This document shows, in pieces, positions 30,901-40,564 of a stretch of 64,000 nucleotides of DNA (its first letter is position 1; each line of letters opens with the position of its first letter). This DNA is from Gracilaria domingensis. Lineage: Eukaryota; Rhodophyta; Florideophyceae; Gracilariales; Gracilariaceae. The notes beneath the pieces were generated by a model. That model had not been told where the DNA came from. It worked only from the letters and a program-made list of their open reading frames with translations, and did not search any database. The stretch is taken from NCBI GenBank assembly GCA_022539475.1, contig VCMS01000137.1, positions 194,601 through 258,600 on the forward strand, given 5' to 3'. The position numbers were made by a program, and so were the translations under genes.

Positions 30901-31534
30901 CTCCTCCAGGAAAGCTGCTCCTCACTTCGCTATGCGTTGCTAGACCTCGCAAAGCACACGTCTTGCCAACGCCGCCTTGTCCCGAAGCGATCACAGCGAC
31001 GACGCGGGCTTCACTTTTCTCTAGTACGGCGGTCTTAAGTTTGCACTCGTTGGTGCCGGGTGTGTCGTAGGCCAGTATCATTCTCGGTGGATTTGGCGGA
31101 ACGGTGTTGCGGCTGATGTACTGATCTGGCTTGGAAAGTTCAGTCGGCAGCATGGGGGAGATTTTGTTCAGCAGGAAGTCCACAAAGGTTTCGAGGCGCG
31201 TCTGGCAACCATCAAGAACGTCCTTCATGCGGCGAACACGTTTGAAGCGCTTCGCGGTGTTGATGGGCTCACTCCATGATTCGAGTTGTTCGACGTCATC
31301 CGTAAATGTTTCCATGTGAAAGCTGAGTAGCTCGAGCGTGACAATGTCTGGGTGGGTGACGTACTCAAGGCGACGAAGAATGTTGGTAACGGTTCTGTAC
31401 AGTCGTTTGAGATCAGCAAGTTGTCGTTTGTTGTCTTCCTTGATGTCGCCACGGTTGTACCACTCGTTGACGGTGGTTTCAAGCTTGGATAACACTGTGA
31501 GACCGGGAGCTACCAAGTCGAAGTAGGCCGACAT
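27980..31534 (-). CDS. NB-ARC-WD40 receptor (NLR-like STAND ATPase)
   Basis: 1184 codons from ATG 31534 (context CCAAAATG). STAND proteins are switch ATPases used as immune or incompatibility sensors. Residues 1-150 are a helical N-terminal domain. The NB-ARC domain follows: P-loop G-Q-G-G-V-G-K-T at 185-192, Walker B L-L-L-V-D-D-I-W at 269-276, sensor R-L-V-Y-T-T-R-D at 298-305, G-L-P-L-A at 365-369. Next are a winged-helix-like and a linker region, then from about residue 800 WD40 repeats forming a propeller. At least six consecutive repeats are nearly identical and differ mainly at a few positions. Intronless and intact. The same architecture is known from fungal HET-E/HET-D. No targeting signal; probably cytoplasmic. 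A 5' fragment is duplicated at 34261-34650. Confidence 0.85.
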   Translation of the reverse strand: MSAYFDLVAPGLTVLSKLETTVNEWYNRGDIKEDNKRQLADLKRLYRTVTNILRRLEYVTHPDIVTLELLSFHMETFTDDVEQLESWSEPINTAKRFKRVRRMKDVLDGCQTRLETFVDFLLNKISPMLPTELSKPDQYISRNTVPPNPPRMILAYDTPGTNECKLKTAVLEKSEARVVAVIASGQGGVGKTCALRGLATHSEVRSSFPGGVLYIQLGNDATIQSIISGISAIVHKTGGKQMADKIKGMKSLSDAADLASNWFHAHTCLLLVDDIWKVNGIDSYVLKILGRMVNERSRLVYTTRDERFLGDEECVMFERNEVNGTRSRQMLMNHARSEKPGALDESVLDESNRKAFESILDMCDGLPLAHGIAGSAVRTISISLERKQDAWSQFYTDTMAKRGHNIMDKLSIIVDTSLEVLDRSNKEGVYAERFRYLCVLQKQQKVSVRMLQRLWNMETLADAEKVVDRFREVSIAQKWVEGNLVFLQLHDLVLDISVWMAEGRHQRRRIFQTLVHSYIPDGRCGDPSFEWWEIEEDGYFYDNVCRVLREGGLAFLLIRLLSRPQWIAKRLVSSGIYAVEQDLGHGIAIANESRHGYSDHKDHLVMVGRAARMGCTAVASNPREVWFQLHGRLLRHAVMCQQTKTFVMEIERCAPRPWVQASLGILQSPGALLEIIRSPSTPHCVTIERDGIWFSWGSESPGVTEYRSESGVCRSEPFVAEEMHNTRINCRVILSGQNSVVTAGKDRDGNRTIVTWDTETGRMKRVVKCADTGCEQKFLAFSCDGTRVTSTDGTHQIRVWDASSGKELTPPCVGHTRTVTCVAVSADGGRIVSGSMDGTVRVWDARSGKELTPPCVGHTGWVTCVAVSADGGRIVSGSDDWTVRVWDAHSGQELWPLCVGHNNPVSCVAMSADGGRIVSGSSDKTVRMWDANSGKELMAPCVGHTAWVLCVAVSADGRRIVSGSRDKTVRVWDASSRKQLKAPCVGHTAWVECVAVSADGRRIVSGFSDWTVRVWDASSGKQLTPPCVGHTGSVTCVAVSSDGRRIVSGSLDSTVRVWSGRSGWELTPPKFGHHEGVTRVAVSADGWRAAAGYAGGGVWAWNFKTWKECEPTPEEYSLLDGSAPTGGKWFCDDDKVRGVDEDGDDVVLATCDIPVRNVGGTDVYFSERFAKFCRIVRRAGPLEQ
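28310..29150 (-). repeat. 126-bp tandem repeat encoding near-identical WD40 units
   Basis: 42-residue units, each G-H-T-x-x-V-x-C-V-A-V-S-A-D-G then R-I-V-S-G-S and T-V-R-V-W-D-A. Conserved at DNA level as well as protein level. Confidence 0.8.
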
Positions 31535-31890
31535 TTTGGCTGCGGAAGAGGGGCAACGTCTCGGCGGCAGCGGGGAGGGTGCGCGAGTTGGGCAGAATGA
31601 GGGCGGAATGCGGGAATGGCACGAGCGAGAAGGTTTCGGGAAGGGAGCGCCTAGAACTGAGAATGGTGGCCGAATGGCGTGCGTTGCTGCTTGTTGGTAA
31701 CCTTACCTTCCAACAGGGAGCGAAGTTGGCACGCAACAACACGCCAGCGATCGCGGCATCAAGGCAAAGGCAGCCATTTCGACTCTGGAGAATCTCGGCG
31801 CGTGATTACGCCACACGCCACACACGTAGTTTACCAATCGGAAAGCGCGCTAAGTTCAGCGGCGAAGGCGAAGCAGCGCCGCCTTAGATG
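31535..31890 (-). promoter_or_regulatory. Upstream region of the NB-ARC gene
   Basis: Presumed promoter and leader. The first 235 bp or so are copied, with point differences and small gaps, upstream of the truncated gene copy at 34426. No TATA box is obvious. Confidence 0.35.
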
Positions 31891-32018
31891 TAGAAACGTT
31901 TTTTCGAAGAATCGTGATATAAGGTTACCGAAGGTAGCAAACTCTCTGGGGAGGCGGTTTCGCTATATCACCATCACGTGACTGGTCCAACAATCGTTAC
32001 CCCTGGTAGATCAGCGCG

Positions 32019-33131
32019 TTATGTCGACAACCTCGTGAAGGTGCGAAGGGAAGACGCGCTGTTCGCGCTCGCGCACGCCCCGACTGACACTGAAGTGAAA
32101 CTGCAGTCTTGAGCAGCAGCGGTTTCGTTCACACCTCCGATCGTACACGAACTGGCTGAGGCGGAGGAATCCTTTTCACAAACCTGCAGCTCCTGAACAA
32201 CCGCCAAGCTTTGCCTAGATGTGCTTGAAGATGTAACCCTCCAGCTCTTGATAGATGAAGACAGAGAAAGCGGGTCCATGGAAGCAAAAGTCTGCCCATC
32301 ACTCTCTCTCACCTCACATGCAAAAAGCAATTTGAAGCATGGGTTGGAAACGATGCCTGAACTCTCGTTCGACTCAGGGTGCTCACATTCATTCACCAAC
32401 AATGTGTCCTCCACCGTACCCTTCTCTTTTCGGCTGCCAACCGTTTCTTCGCTAGGGAGCGCGGTAGGTTGCCCCGGTGACAGAGGATCAAACGAGATGC
32501 TTGCGGAAGTACCCGAGATGCACTTTCCGTCACCGTTGCCAGTTTCCTCCCCGCTTTCCTTGCACACGGTTTTGGTAGGTCTCAAGCTCGCCAAGGCTGC
32601 AGAACGTCTGTGATCAACTTCGGCCTTCAATTGATCAAACACGGCAAGGCTTTCCGCGGACGGCGTGTACATGTGAGACACCGTGGAGTGTTTGCGACGT
32701 AGAGATAATGTGGAAGCTTTCACGCTTGTGGGATAAAGCTCTGGAAATGGAACAAGCACAGAAGAACGACGTTGAGCGGCGAACATCGAAGTAAAGTGCT
32801 GGAAACTAGAGGGAAGCTTAAGTACAGGCTTGAGTTTGCTTATGATGGGAAGCCAAGTGACACATTTCGTGGCAATTGGAATATTTTGAAGGAGAGTTTG
32901 GAATGAAGCTGCCCGCTTGACCCAAAACTCTTGTTCAACATGCTCCAACGGTTGGCGTTTTGCATTTGATTGTACATGTTTCCCAAAAGAAAGGCGGACC
33001 TCGCCGAGCTGACAAAGTTTGAGCATGGTGACAACACTTTGACAGAATTGGGTGACGCCGTACATGCGTCGCACGCCGCCACAGATGTGCACGAAATCGT
33101 TCCGCTGCGCTGATGCGGACCAACTTCGCAA
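32019..33131 (-). CDS. Hypothetical Ser/Thr-rich protein
   Basis: A 370-codon open frame to a stop at 32019. The first codon of the frame (33131) is TTG, not ATG. An overlapping frame beginning at ATG 33315 reads S-P-A-K-L-S-E-I-A-K-L-V-R-I-S-A-A-E-R and could join it by a one-base shift near 33110 or by splicing. The N-terminal part is Cys/His-containing and helical (V-H-I-C-G-G-V...F-C-Q-S-V-V-T-M-L-K-L-C). The long C-terminal half is Ser/Glu-rich and probably disordered. Not recognised. Its length over non-GC-rich sequence supports a real gene or a recent pseudogene. Confidence 0.4.
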   Translation of the reverse strand: MRSWSASAQRNDFVHICGGVRRMYGVTQFCQSVVTMLKLCQLGEVRLSFGKHVQSNAKRQPLEHVEQEFWVKRAASFQTLLQNIPIATKCVTWLPIISKLKPVLKLPSSFQHFTSMFAAQRRSSVLVPFPELYPTSVKASTLSLRRKHSTVSHMYTPSAESLAVFDQLKAEVDHRRSAALASLRPTKTVCKESGEETGNGDGKCISGTSASISFDPLSPGQPTALPSEETVGSRKEKGTVEDTLLVNECEHPESNESSGIVSNPCFKLLFACEVRESDGQTFASMDPLSLSSSIKSWRVTSSSTSRQSLAVVQELQVCEKDSSASASSCTIGGVNETAAAQDCSFTSVSVGACASANSASSLRTFTRLST

Positions 33132-33315
33132 TCTCCGAGAGTTTCGCCGGAGAAGAATTATCTCCCGCGCCGTGCACCACTCCGAGATTGAATGAGATTG
33201 ACTTTAAGCATCGAATGGTGGCAACGTGAGATGTTGGTGGTGGCCAAATTGAACTAGTGTCGGATTGGCCACGTGTACATGTGATGGAATTGCCACATGT
33301 GTAACAAATTTGCAA

Positions 33316-34260
33316 ATTTTAAGTTAAACTTTTCAAAATGCTTTATTCCAATTGCTACAATGCATTATCTGGTGAGTGGCCACGTTTATCTCAGCATAGA
33401 TGAGCAAAAGGATTATTTTGCTGTTTCGAATGAATTAGAATTTAATTGTTTAAAAGGAGGAAGATTATTTGGCAACTCTAATTAATCTAATCAAACTTGA
33501 ATTTTTAGAATAGTCGACTATGTAGCAAAAGAGCGTTTCGAATTTGAAATTTGAAACCATTGCACGTCGACGATGTCACCAACAGCCAAACACCGCGTGC
33601 CAGCAATGCGGCCTTTATGCGGCCACCATGACAAGACTCTGCGCCCTTTCGATGCTGATCTCATGAGCCGATGAAGTTCGATTACAAAGAGCTTACCTAT
33701 CCTTGTTTGAGTCGATGAAACTCTTTCAATGACCGGTCGCAGAAATACCTCTACGCTTCATCAGAATCTTCCGGAAGGGGAGTGATGAGGACAGTCGAGC
33801 CCGATCCGCAGCTGGCAGTCAAAATACTGTATTGCGCGTCTTCAGGCCACACCCCATAACCATCAGTGGCTTCAATATAGCTCTGTCCAGGAGGGCCTAG
33901 GAAGCACGTAAACGATCCCACTCGCGCAAAGCTCCAAAATAAACACGGATTGCCGAAACCCAGTCCGCGTCCTCTGCTAAACTGTCACCGTCGGGAGTGA
34001 TGTCTTACGGCTCGATCTGCATCGAAAACCGGACTGTGAGGGGTACTGAAGATGCATTCGTGCATGATATGCACAGTCTCCGGCATGGGTGTGAGCTGAT
34101 TGGCTATAATTGCAGCGGAATTGCGTCGGTGAGGACGCACAAGAATGGCACAACATCCCTCGTTCTCTCTCCCATCATTCTCATCTTCGCCTGGTGGTTT
34201 TCTCTACTGCGAAGGATGGGAAGCGCGTCGCTGAGAGAAGGGTACTTCTCGTGGCTACGC
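33316..34260. other. Non-coding gap
   Basis: About 950 bp, the left part AT-rich. Only short ORFs. No supported feature. Confidence 0.4.
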
Positions 34261-34650
34261 GGCGACGAAGAATGTTGGTAACGGTTCTGTACCGGCGTTT
34301 GAGATCAGTAAGTTGTCGTTTGTTGTCTTCCAGGATGTCGCCACGGTTGTACCACTCGTTGACGATGGTTTCAAGCTTGGATAACACTGTGAGACCGGGA
34401 GCTACCAAGTCGAAGTAGGCCGACATTTTGGCTGCGGAAGAGGGGAAACGTCTCGGCGGCAGCGGGGAGGGTGCGCGAGTTGGGCAGAATGGGGGCGGCG
34501 TGCGGCCACGGCACCAGCGAAAAGGTGGCGGGAAGGGAGCGCATAGAATGGTGGCCGAATGGCGTGCGTTGCTGCTTGTTGGTAACCTTACCTTCCAACC
34601 GGGAGCGGAGTTGGCACGCAACAACACGCCAGCGATCGCGGCATCAAGGC
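34261..34650 (-). pseudogene. 5'-end copy of the NB-ARC-WD40 gene
   Basis: Matches 31369-31768 at an offset of 2892: about 235 bp of upstream sequence, the ATG (34426) and roughly the first 55 codons. The left edge at 34261 is abrupt; from there the frame runs into unrelated sequence. Same orientation as the full gene. It is a truncated duplicate that keeps the putative promoter. Confidence 0.8.
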
Positions 34651-34910
34651 AGTCGCCCATTTCGACTCTCAGATTCTCCGCCGCGACGACGGATGATCGC
34701 GACGCTGGATCGGTGTCTCTCGCACGTGGCACGCCTCGTGTCGGCGCGTGTTCCACACGCACGCCTCGCCATCATCAGATGCTTCTGCCTCTCAAGCGCG
34801 TCCTCGCCGCGGCTGCCGCTCTCCGACCGTGTCCGGCGCTCATCGCACACTCGTACCGCCTTCTCGCCAGTTCCCAAATTGGATCAACCAGCGGTTCCCA
34901 GCACCACAGC
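34651..34910. other. GC-rich spacer left of element D
   Basis: Continuous, before insertion of element D, with the GC-rich sequence at 41159 onward. No gene supported. Confidence 0.4.
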
Positions 34911-35139
34911 TGTAGATTTTTCTATGATTACATGGGAGGATTTGTATGGACATGCAATACTTATATATGCATAAGCAGCAATGCATATCAGATATTGATT
35001 TTGTAATGTTGGAGAGATGTCGATTGCATGGCGGATTGGAAAGTGAACAAGAAATAAGTTAGGCAGTAATCGGTATACAAATCAGAAGAGTACATGAAAG
35101 AGATAATATATAGAACAGTAGAGTTGTCTTAGAAAGTAG

Positions 35140-35148
35140 TATAAATAG
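35140..35148 (+). promoter_or_regulatory. Element D LTR TATA box
   Basis: TATAAATAG in the left LTR, repeated in the right LTR at 40794-40802; likely the element promoter. Confidence 0.6.
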
Positions 35149-35400
35149 GGTGGGTGCGGATACTACATGATTGACCTCCTCGGACAATCATCAAGTAAAA
35201 GCAAATAACATCCAACTATCAGGAACCATCTCCGATGCGGGAGACCGCGCAACTGAGTTGCAACTACTTGTAGTAAGTTAACGAACCACGAAGCGTTATA
35301 CACTAACCTTGCGTTTGTATCGACCTCTACTGCGTGTGGAATCGACAGGTCCGTTCTACCGCAGCACCATTGGGTGCCGCATACCGTTCGCATCTGTGAG

Positions 35401-35406
35401 AATAAA
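35401..35406 (+). terminator. Element D LTR polyadenylation signal
   Basis: AATAAA about 260 bp after the TATA box; the matching copy in the right LTR would end the transcript. Confidence 0.5.
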
Positions 35407-35558
35407 GGACGTACGAAAACAGCCTCACTGGGGGCCGTGGATACTGATCTTTATTGAATTGTCACCGGCTTCGAGCCGATTGAAGCCCAGGTTTCGACAG
35501 TTATAACTGTGCAGCTGTTAAGGTTAACCGCAATTGTAACATTTACCTGGACTACGTA

Positions 35559-38500
35559 ATGACAGACGAGGTATCCGGAATAGCACACGGTGAACTTAGC
35601 GAGGCTCACCAAGTCCAAGCGCTAAACGCAGATGCGTTGAGAGATTTTAGCAATGCACTGTACAACGCAATCGGGGATCCAGATCTCCCGCCACCGGATG
35701 CATCAGAAGAAGAAATGAGAAAGTATAGGGATGAAGTAGAAACATACGGAAAAGAAATGTTGGCAACATTCGAAAGTACCAAGCTCCAGAATGAAGCATT
35801 GTGGTTTGAGTTTACCTCTGTCTTTAGGCCAGCAAGTATTCCCAATATGTCTCGATTTTTGGTAATCAAATGGATCGATTTCCTTACGAACCGAGGAGTA
35901 TGGGTGAAACGAAAGCAAGGGTACCCGCGAAAGCGCGCACTCGGCGAATGCCTTATGCAGAATAGATTTGTACCTACAGGTACTGGAGAACCAGCATCTC
36001 ATGGAAACATTGTTGCTAATCAAACCGGCCATCAGTATGGACAAGACAGAAACGATAATGCTGAAGCCGTAGTTCTACATCCGCAGAACCCACGAAGCAC
36101 TTGTAATGAACAACATGAGGAAGTTTTTGTAGAACCTGCGAACCGAAGTGTAAGAGACGAAGTGCCACAAATCATTCGTCAAGAACCCACGGAACTCAGC
36201 CGTGAGGCTCAGAGAAGCAGATTGCAAGATGTTCTCCCCAACATCTGCTCAAACCTGCCGGACAGGATTACTCAATCGAAGGGTTACAATTCAGGTCAAC
36301 CTCCTGATGAGAACGAGAAGAACTCTGGAAAGGGAACGCATAGTCTTTTGAAGCTCTGTCAAGGCCGCCCCCGATTCTCTGGACGTCTTCAAGACGATTT
36401 ACAAGGTACGCTCGAATTCTACGATGCAATGGCAAAGAGATGCCGTCTTACAGACATTGAGAAGGCTGAATATCTCCCAACCATGCTTGATGGTGCCGCA
36501 TTGAAATTCTACCTCAGGAACTACAGAGATGGAGATCCATACGAAGGAATACTTCAAAAATTTATCGACAACTACATGAATCCCGAAGAGAAGAACAGGG
36601 CATTACTTGTCTGGCAATCGATGCGTCTTTCTCAAGCGATGCGCGAGAGTCCGGAGAAGAGCGAACTAGCAGTTTTCATGTCCTTCTATGAGAAGCTTGT
36701 CAATCTCCAACAGCAATTGGACCCAGCATACCGCAACGACAATTTTCTTCGCGACCAACTCATCGTTTCTATCGATATGGAAAAAATTACTCAAGCGTTG
36801 CGAGAGAGAATCCCCTCTACTTCTCAAGAAGCCCGAAGTCGGATCGCCACCTTCCTATCAAGTGACCCAAGATCGGCTGACAGCTTTGTTGTTTCCTCAG
36901 ATAGGAGAAAGACCCGTGACCACTTTGCAAATTACAGTTTAGGACACAAATATGGAGGCGATGCTAGGAAACATTTGAAAGGCCACCACAGGAAAAGAAT
37001 GGACTCAAATTCCAGGAAACTGTCGTCCAGATGGATTTCAGGGAAACGAGGTTGCTACGTTTGTGGCGAAAATCATCTTGCACGCACAAGACACAGCCCA
37101 CAGGAGGTCAAGGCTGCCATAGACAGGCTGAAAAGCAAGAGACCATCGGCTTACATCACTATCGAGGACCTAGCATATATCGTTGATGAAGTCACCGGAG
37201 ATGAGGACAGTAATGTTGATGAACACGACGCCAACGTCGTTTACTCAAGCGATAGCGATTCAGACAGCGAATGGTCAGAAGAAGACGCAGCCTATATCAT
37301 CGAAGACGACATGAACCTGCATGAAACGGACGAAGTACTTCTGGCAAATGCGTCTCTGGTCCATGGTATCGGATTTCACAGAGATATGAACCAAGCCCTA
37401 GCCACAATGGAAGCAGAACTCCGAGAAGGTGAGCGAGATGAATTCAAAGGACTCTACATCGACACCTGTGCAAACCGTTCCAGCGTTATGTCATATGCTC
37501 AATACAAGGCGTACTGTGAACAATTCGACGTACCCTGCCAGATTGACCGAAATAACGTCAAGCGCTTACGAGGAATTGGCGGTAGTAGCCAACCACTTGG
37601 TACTGCGACAATACCTGTACCGTTTAAGGATCTAAACCTGGTGATAGATATTACCTTTCAGATAGTTCAGGACAAGGTACCATCTCTTCTGAGCATGAAG
37701 GATATGATTGAAAATGGTTTGGAGATCAGTTTGCAGCGAAGGGAGGTAATGTACAAGCATTTGCGTCAAGACCTTACGTTTCGGAACTATTTTCTCATAC
37801 ACAATTGGAAACGAGAGGACCTGGCGTACTCACTGTACACGGAAACAGAACTGCGCAAACTTCACAGAGTGTTTGGTCATCCCAGCGTGAACGCATTTAC
37901 AAACCTTCTGAAGAGAGCGCGACCAGATGAGATGGATGCCAAAGTCCGAGAAGCTATAGAAGATCTGACAAAATCCTGTGCTACTTGTGCTGTGAACGCC
38001 CCAAGGCCAAGAAGATTCAAGCTCACAGTTGGTACCGACGATCTGAGATTCAACCACATCGTAGCAGTGGATATCATGTATGTCAACAACAAACCAGTAT
38101 TCCATGCCGTCGACGAAGCTACTCATTTCAATTCCGCCCTATTTCTGAAGCGAGTGACATCTTCTGAAGTCTGGAAGGCTTTTCTACGTTGCTGGTCCCG
38201 TCTATACCTTGGTCCACCTGATTTTTTACGCATTGATCAAGGCAGCAACTTTATTTCCAAAGAGTTTCATGAGCTATCGGAAGCAGAAGGCATAACAGTT
38301 CTTGAGGCCCCAATTGAGTCACCTTCAACAATGACACATGTCGAGCGCTACCACGGGCCACTACGTGTAGCATATACTAAGATACGTGAATCACTCCCTC
38401 GCGCAGAAACAGACGCCGACTGTCTACAAATGGCGGTTAAATCTATCAACGATACTCTCGGACCAGAAGGATTATGCCCAACTCTACTGGTATTCGGCTC

Positions 38501-39392
38501 AATTCCACGACCTGCACGCAGCACGCCCGCCACAGTACAGTTGGAAAGATCCAAGGCAGTTGAAACTGCTACAAAGGCCGTTCAGAAGGAACACGCAAAA
38601 CGGAAAGTAGCATTCGGGCTCAAATCGTACAATGGACCAAAGGGAAAGGAATATAGCGAGAAGCTGCAAAGACTGCCTGCAGGTGCTCAGGTCTATGTTT
38701 ACCGAGAGAAATCGAAGAAGTGGGAAGGACCTCACACGTTCATCAACATCGATGGTGAGACGGTTGTTGTACAGCTTCCTCATGGTCGCCGAATTTTTCG
38801 CTCTTGTGTAGTGAAACCCGTCATTGAATCTACTCTGGAACAACCCCGAGTAGAGACAGAACAGATCGAAGATACTGTACAGAACAATCTACCCGAACCC
38901 AACCTTCATGAATCAGAAAACGTGCAAGGGAATAATGATGTTTTGTTATCAGACGCGATTCTTTCTGAGATGTTTGGTGAGGACACAGCTATGAGCACTT
39001 TATCCACAGCGAGTGAAGAACACGATTTCATTCAGTCAAGGAAAGACGAGCTAGAGGGGCTGAAGAGACGAGGCACTTTCGAAGTAGTTGACATTGAGAC
39101 CGTACCAGAAGGGACAAGAATTTATGGATCGAGGTGGGTGGATATATTGAAGACCGCTAATGGCCGTACGATTGAAAAGTCTCGACTAGTTGCTCAGAAT
39201 TACAAGGACCGCGGCGCATTGAATATGGAGACAAGGTCACCAACTGTCAGCAGATTAGGACAAAGATTGGCCATCGCCCTAGCAGCCATGTTTGAGACAC
39301 ACGATACATATGTACGAGATATCTCCCAGGCTTACATACAATCGCAGTCGAAAATCGAACGAGACAATTTCTTCGTCCGCAACCCGAGATGA
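35559..39392 (+). CDS. Element D Gag-protease-integrase-RT (N part)
   Basis: 1277 codons from ATG 35559. Order: Gag with helical capsid region (residues about 240-440); knuckle-like C-Y-V-C-G-E-N-H-L-A-R, where the last Cys is not in the usual place; acidic Asp/Ser stretch; protease with I-D-T-C-A-N-R-S-S-V-M (the usual Gly is Cys); integrase with H-R-V-F-G-H and C-A-T-C, then D in A-V-D-I-M-Y, D in R-I-D-Q-G-S and E in H-V-E-R-Y-H; then the start of Copia RT (G-S-R-W-V-D-I-L-K, S-R-L-V-A-Q-N-Y). The frame ends at TGA inside ATGA (39389-39392), where RT would normally continue. Confidence 0.88.
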   Translation: MTDEVSGIAHGELSEAHQVQALNADALRDFSNALYNAIGDPDLPPPDASEEEMRKYRDEVETYGKEMLATFESTKLQNEALWFEFTSVFRPASIPNMSRFLVIKWIDFLTNRGVWVKRKQGYPRKRALGECLMQNRFVPTGTGEPASHGNIVANQTGHQYGQDRNDNAEAVVLHPQNPRSTCNEQHEEVFVEPANRSVRDEVPQIIRQEPTELSREAQRSRLQDVLPNICSNLPDRITQSKGYNSGQPPDENEKNSGKGTHSLLKLCQGRPRFSGRLQDDLQGTLEFYDAMAKRCRLTDIEKAEYLPTMLDGAALKFYLRNYRDGDPYEGILQKFIDNYMNPEEKNRALLVWQSMRLSQAMRESPEKSELAVFMSFYEKLVNLQQQLDPAYRNDNFLRDQLIVSIDMEKITQALRERIPSTSQEARSRIATFLSSDPRSADSFVVSSDRRKTRDHFANYSLGHKYGGDARKHLKGHHRKRMDSNSRKLSSRWISGKRGCYVCGENHLARTRHSPQEVKAAIDRLKSKRPSAYITIEDLAYIVDEVTGDEDSNVDEHDANVVYSSDSDSDSEWSEEDAAYIIEDDMNLHETDEVLLANASLVHGIGFHRDMNQALATMEAELREGERDEFKGLYIDTCANRSSVMSYAQYKAYCEQFDVPCQIDRNNVKRLRGIGGSSQPLGTATIPVPFKDLNLVIDITFQIVQDKVPSLLSMKDMIENGLEISLQRREVMYKHLRQDLTFRNYFLIHNWKREDLAYSLYTETELRKLHRVFGHPSVNAFTNLLKRARPDEMDAKVREAIEDLTKSCATCAVNAPRPRRFKLTVGTDDLRFNHIVAVDIMYVNNKPVFHAVDEATHFNSALFLKRVTSSEVWKAFLRCWSRLYLGPPDFLRIDQGSNFISKEFHELSEAEGITVLEAPIESPSTMTHVERYHGPLRVAYTKIRESLPRAETDADCLQMAVKSINDTLGPEGLCPTLLVFGSIPRPARSTPATVQLERSKAVETATKAVQKEHAKRKVAFGLKSYNGPKGKEYSEKLQRLPAGAQVYVYREKSKKWEGPHTFINIDGETVVVQLPHGRRIFRSCVVKPVIESTLEQPRVETEQIEDTVQNNLPEPNLHESENVQGNNDVLLSDAILSEMFGEDTAMSTLSTASEEHDFIQSRKDELEGLKRRGTFEVVDIETVPEGTRIYGSRWVDILKTANGRTIEKSRLVAQNYKDRGALNMETRSPTVSRLGQRLAIALAAMFETHDTYVRDISQAYIQSQSKIERDNFFVRNPR

Positions 39393-40522
39393 AACTAGGA
39401 AGGAACAAGGTATTGAAGGTCCTAAAACCACTCTATGGTATCCCGGAGAGCGGACTACACTGGTTTCTTACCTACCAAGAGCACCACAAGAAACGCCTTA
39501 ATATGAGACCAACCAATGTAGATCCATGTGTGTTGTATCGACGTAGCGGTTCTAAAGTGGACGGGATGACAATATTACAGGTAGATGACTCTTTTGGGCA
39601 TGGGAACGATAACTTTCTAGAAGACGAGGAAAACGAATCCGTTATTTTTCAGTCTAAACCACGAAAAAAACTTACAGCAGGAGAATCTACGACCTTCAAT
39701 GGCATGAACATAAGGAAAGAAGTGGGTAACATTATGACTGTCACACAGACGGAGAAACTGAAGTCGCTGAAATATCCTGAGAACGCAGCAGACTTTGCCA
39801 GTGTAAGAGCTCAAGTTCAGTATATTGGTTGCTGCACCAGACCAGATATGTGTGCACCTTCTCAAATCTTGGCAAGCGCTGTCAGCAAACCTCAAGCTGC
39901 CGATCTGAAGCAAATGAAGAAGATCGTTGACCGATGCCGCAGCACAGCAGAAGTAGGGTTAAAGTTTGTTCCATTGGATTTGAATTCGACTCGTATCATG
40001 CTATTTACGGATTCCTCTTTCGCAAATGTATCTGATCTGAAGTCTCAACTTGGTTTTGTTATTTTACTGGTGGATAAGGATAACAGAGCAAACATAATAC
40101 ACTACGGCAGCATGAGATGCAAGCGAGTGGCTCGTTCAGTTCTTGCGGCAGAGATCCAAGGATTGGTTTATGGATTTGACAATTGTTACGTTGCTCAGAG
40201 TATGATACAAGAAGTAACAGGACGGAAGATACCAATCGATGCCTATGTTGATTCTCGTACGCTCTTTAATGTTATAGCCAAGAGTGGCTCTACTCTGGAA
40301 AAGAGACTTCAAATTGATGTCGCGGCATTGAAGGAAAGCCATTCAAAAGGAGAGCTTCGTTACTTAGCCTGGATACCAGGACTCGAAAACGTATCAGACG
40401 GTCTGACCAAGGGACTGATTGGGAATACTCATCCGCTATGGAACGTAATGTTGACGAACTCAATCACACTGACACCGACCGGATGGATTGAGCGTAAGAA
40501 ATTATCAAGAATGGATAACTAA
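39389..40522 (+). CDS. Element D RT (C part) and RNase H
   Basis: 377 codons opening with the ATG that overlaps the previous stop. Carries RT motifs P-L-Y-G-I-P-E-S-G and L-Q-V-D-D-S-F-G (catalytic D-D, with Gln-Val in place of Tyr-Val), then Copia RNase H with F-T-D-S-S-F-A, A-A-E-I-Q-G and Y-V-D-S-R-T. Adding one base at the junction would fuse it to the upstream frame, so it is either a recent one-base deletion or a translational frameshift or restart at ATGA. Confidence 0.88.
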   Translation: MKLGRNKVLKVLKPLYGIPESGLHWFLTYQEHHKKRLNMRPTNVDPCVLYRRSGSKVDGMTILQVDDSFGHGNDNFLEDEENESVIFQSKPRKKLTAGESTTFNGMNIRKEVGNIMTVTQTEKLKSLKYPENAADFASVRAQVQYIGCCTRPDMCAPSQILASAVSKPQAADLKQMKKIVDRCRSTAEVGLKFVPLDLNSTRIMLFTDSSFANVSDLKSQLGFVILLVDKDNRANIIHYGSMRCKRVARSVLAAEIQGLVYGFDNCYVAQSMIQEVTGRKIPIDAYVDSRTLFNVIAKSGSTLEKRLQIDVAALKESHSKGELRYLAWIPGLENVSDGLTKGLIGNTHPLWNVMLTNSITLTPTGWIERKKLSRMDN

Positions 40523-40564
40523 GACTATGTTTGACAAATTTTGTCAAAAGAAAAGTTTTTGGAG

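Larger units (their letters stand above)
34911..35499 (+). repeat. Element D 5' LTR
   Basis: TGTAGATTTT...TTCGACA. Contains a TATA box (35140-35148) and AATAAA (35401-35406), so U3, R and U5 can be placed roughly. The sequence after it starts GTTATAACTG, not TGG, so the primer may be an internal or half tRNA, as in some Copia elements; not resolved. Confidence 0.9.

Noticed and set aside
39389-39392. ATGA as a bacterial-style translational coupling signal
   Set aside because: The setting is a eukaryotic Copia element; a one-base deletion or frameshift is a simpler account, though left open in findings.
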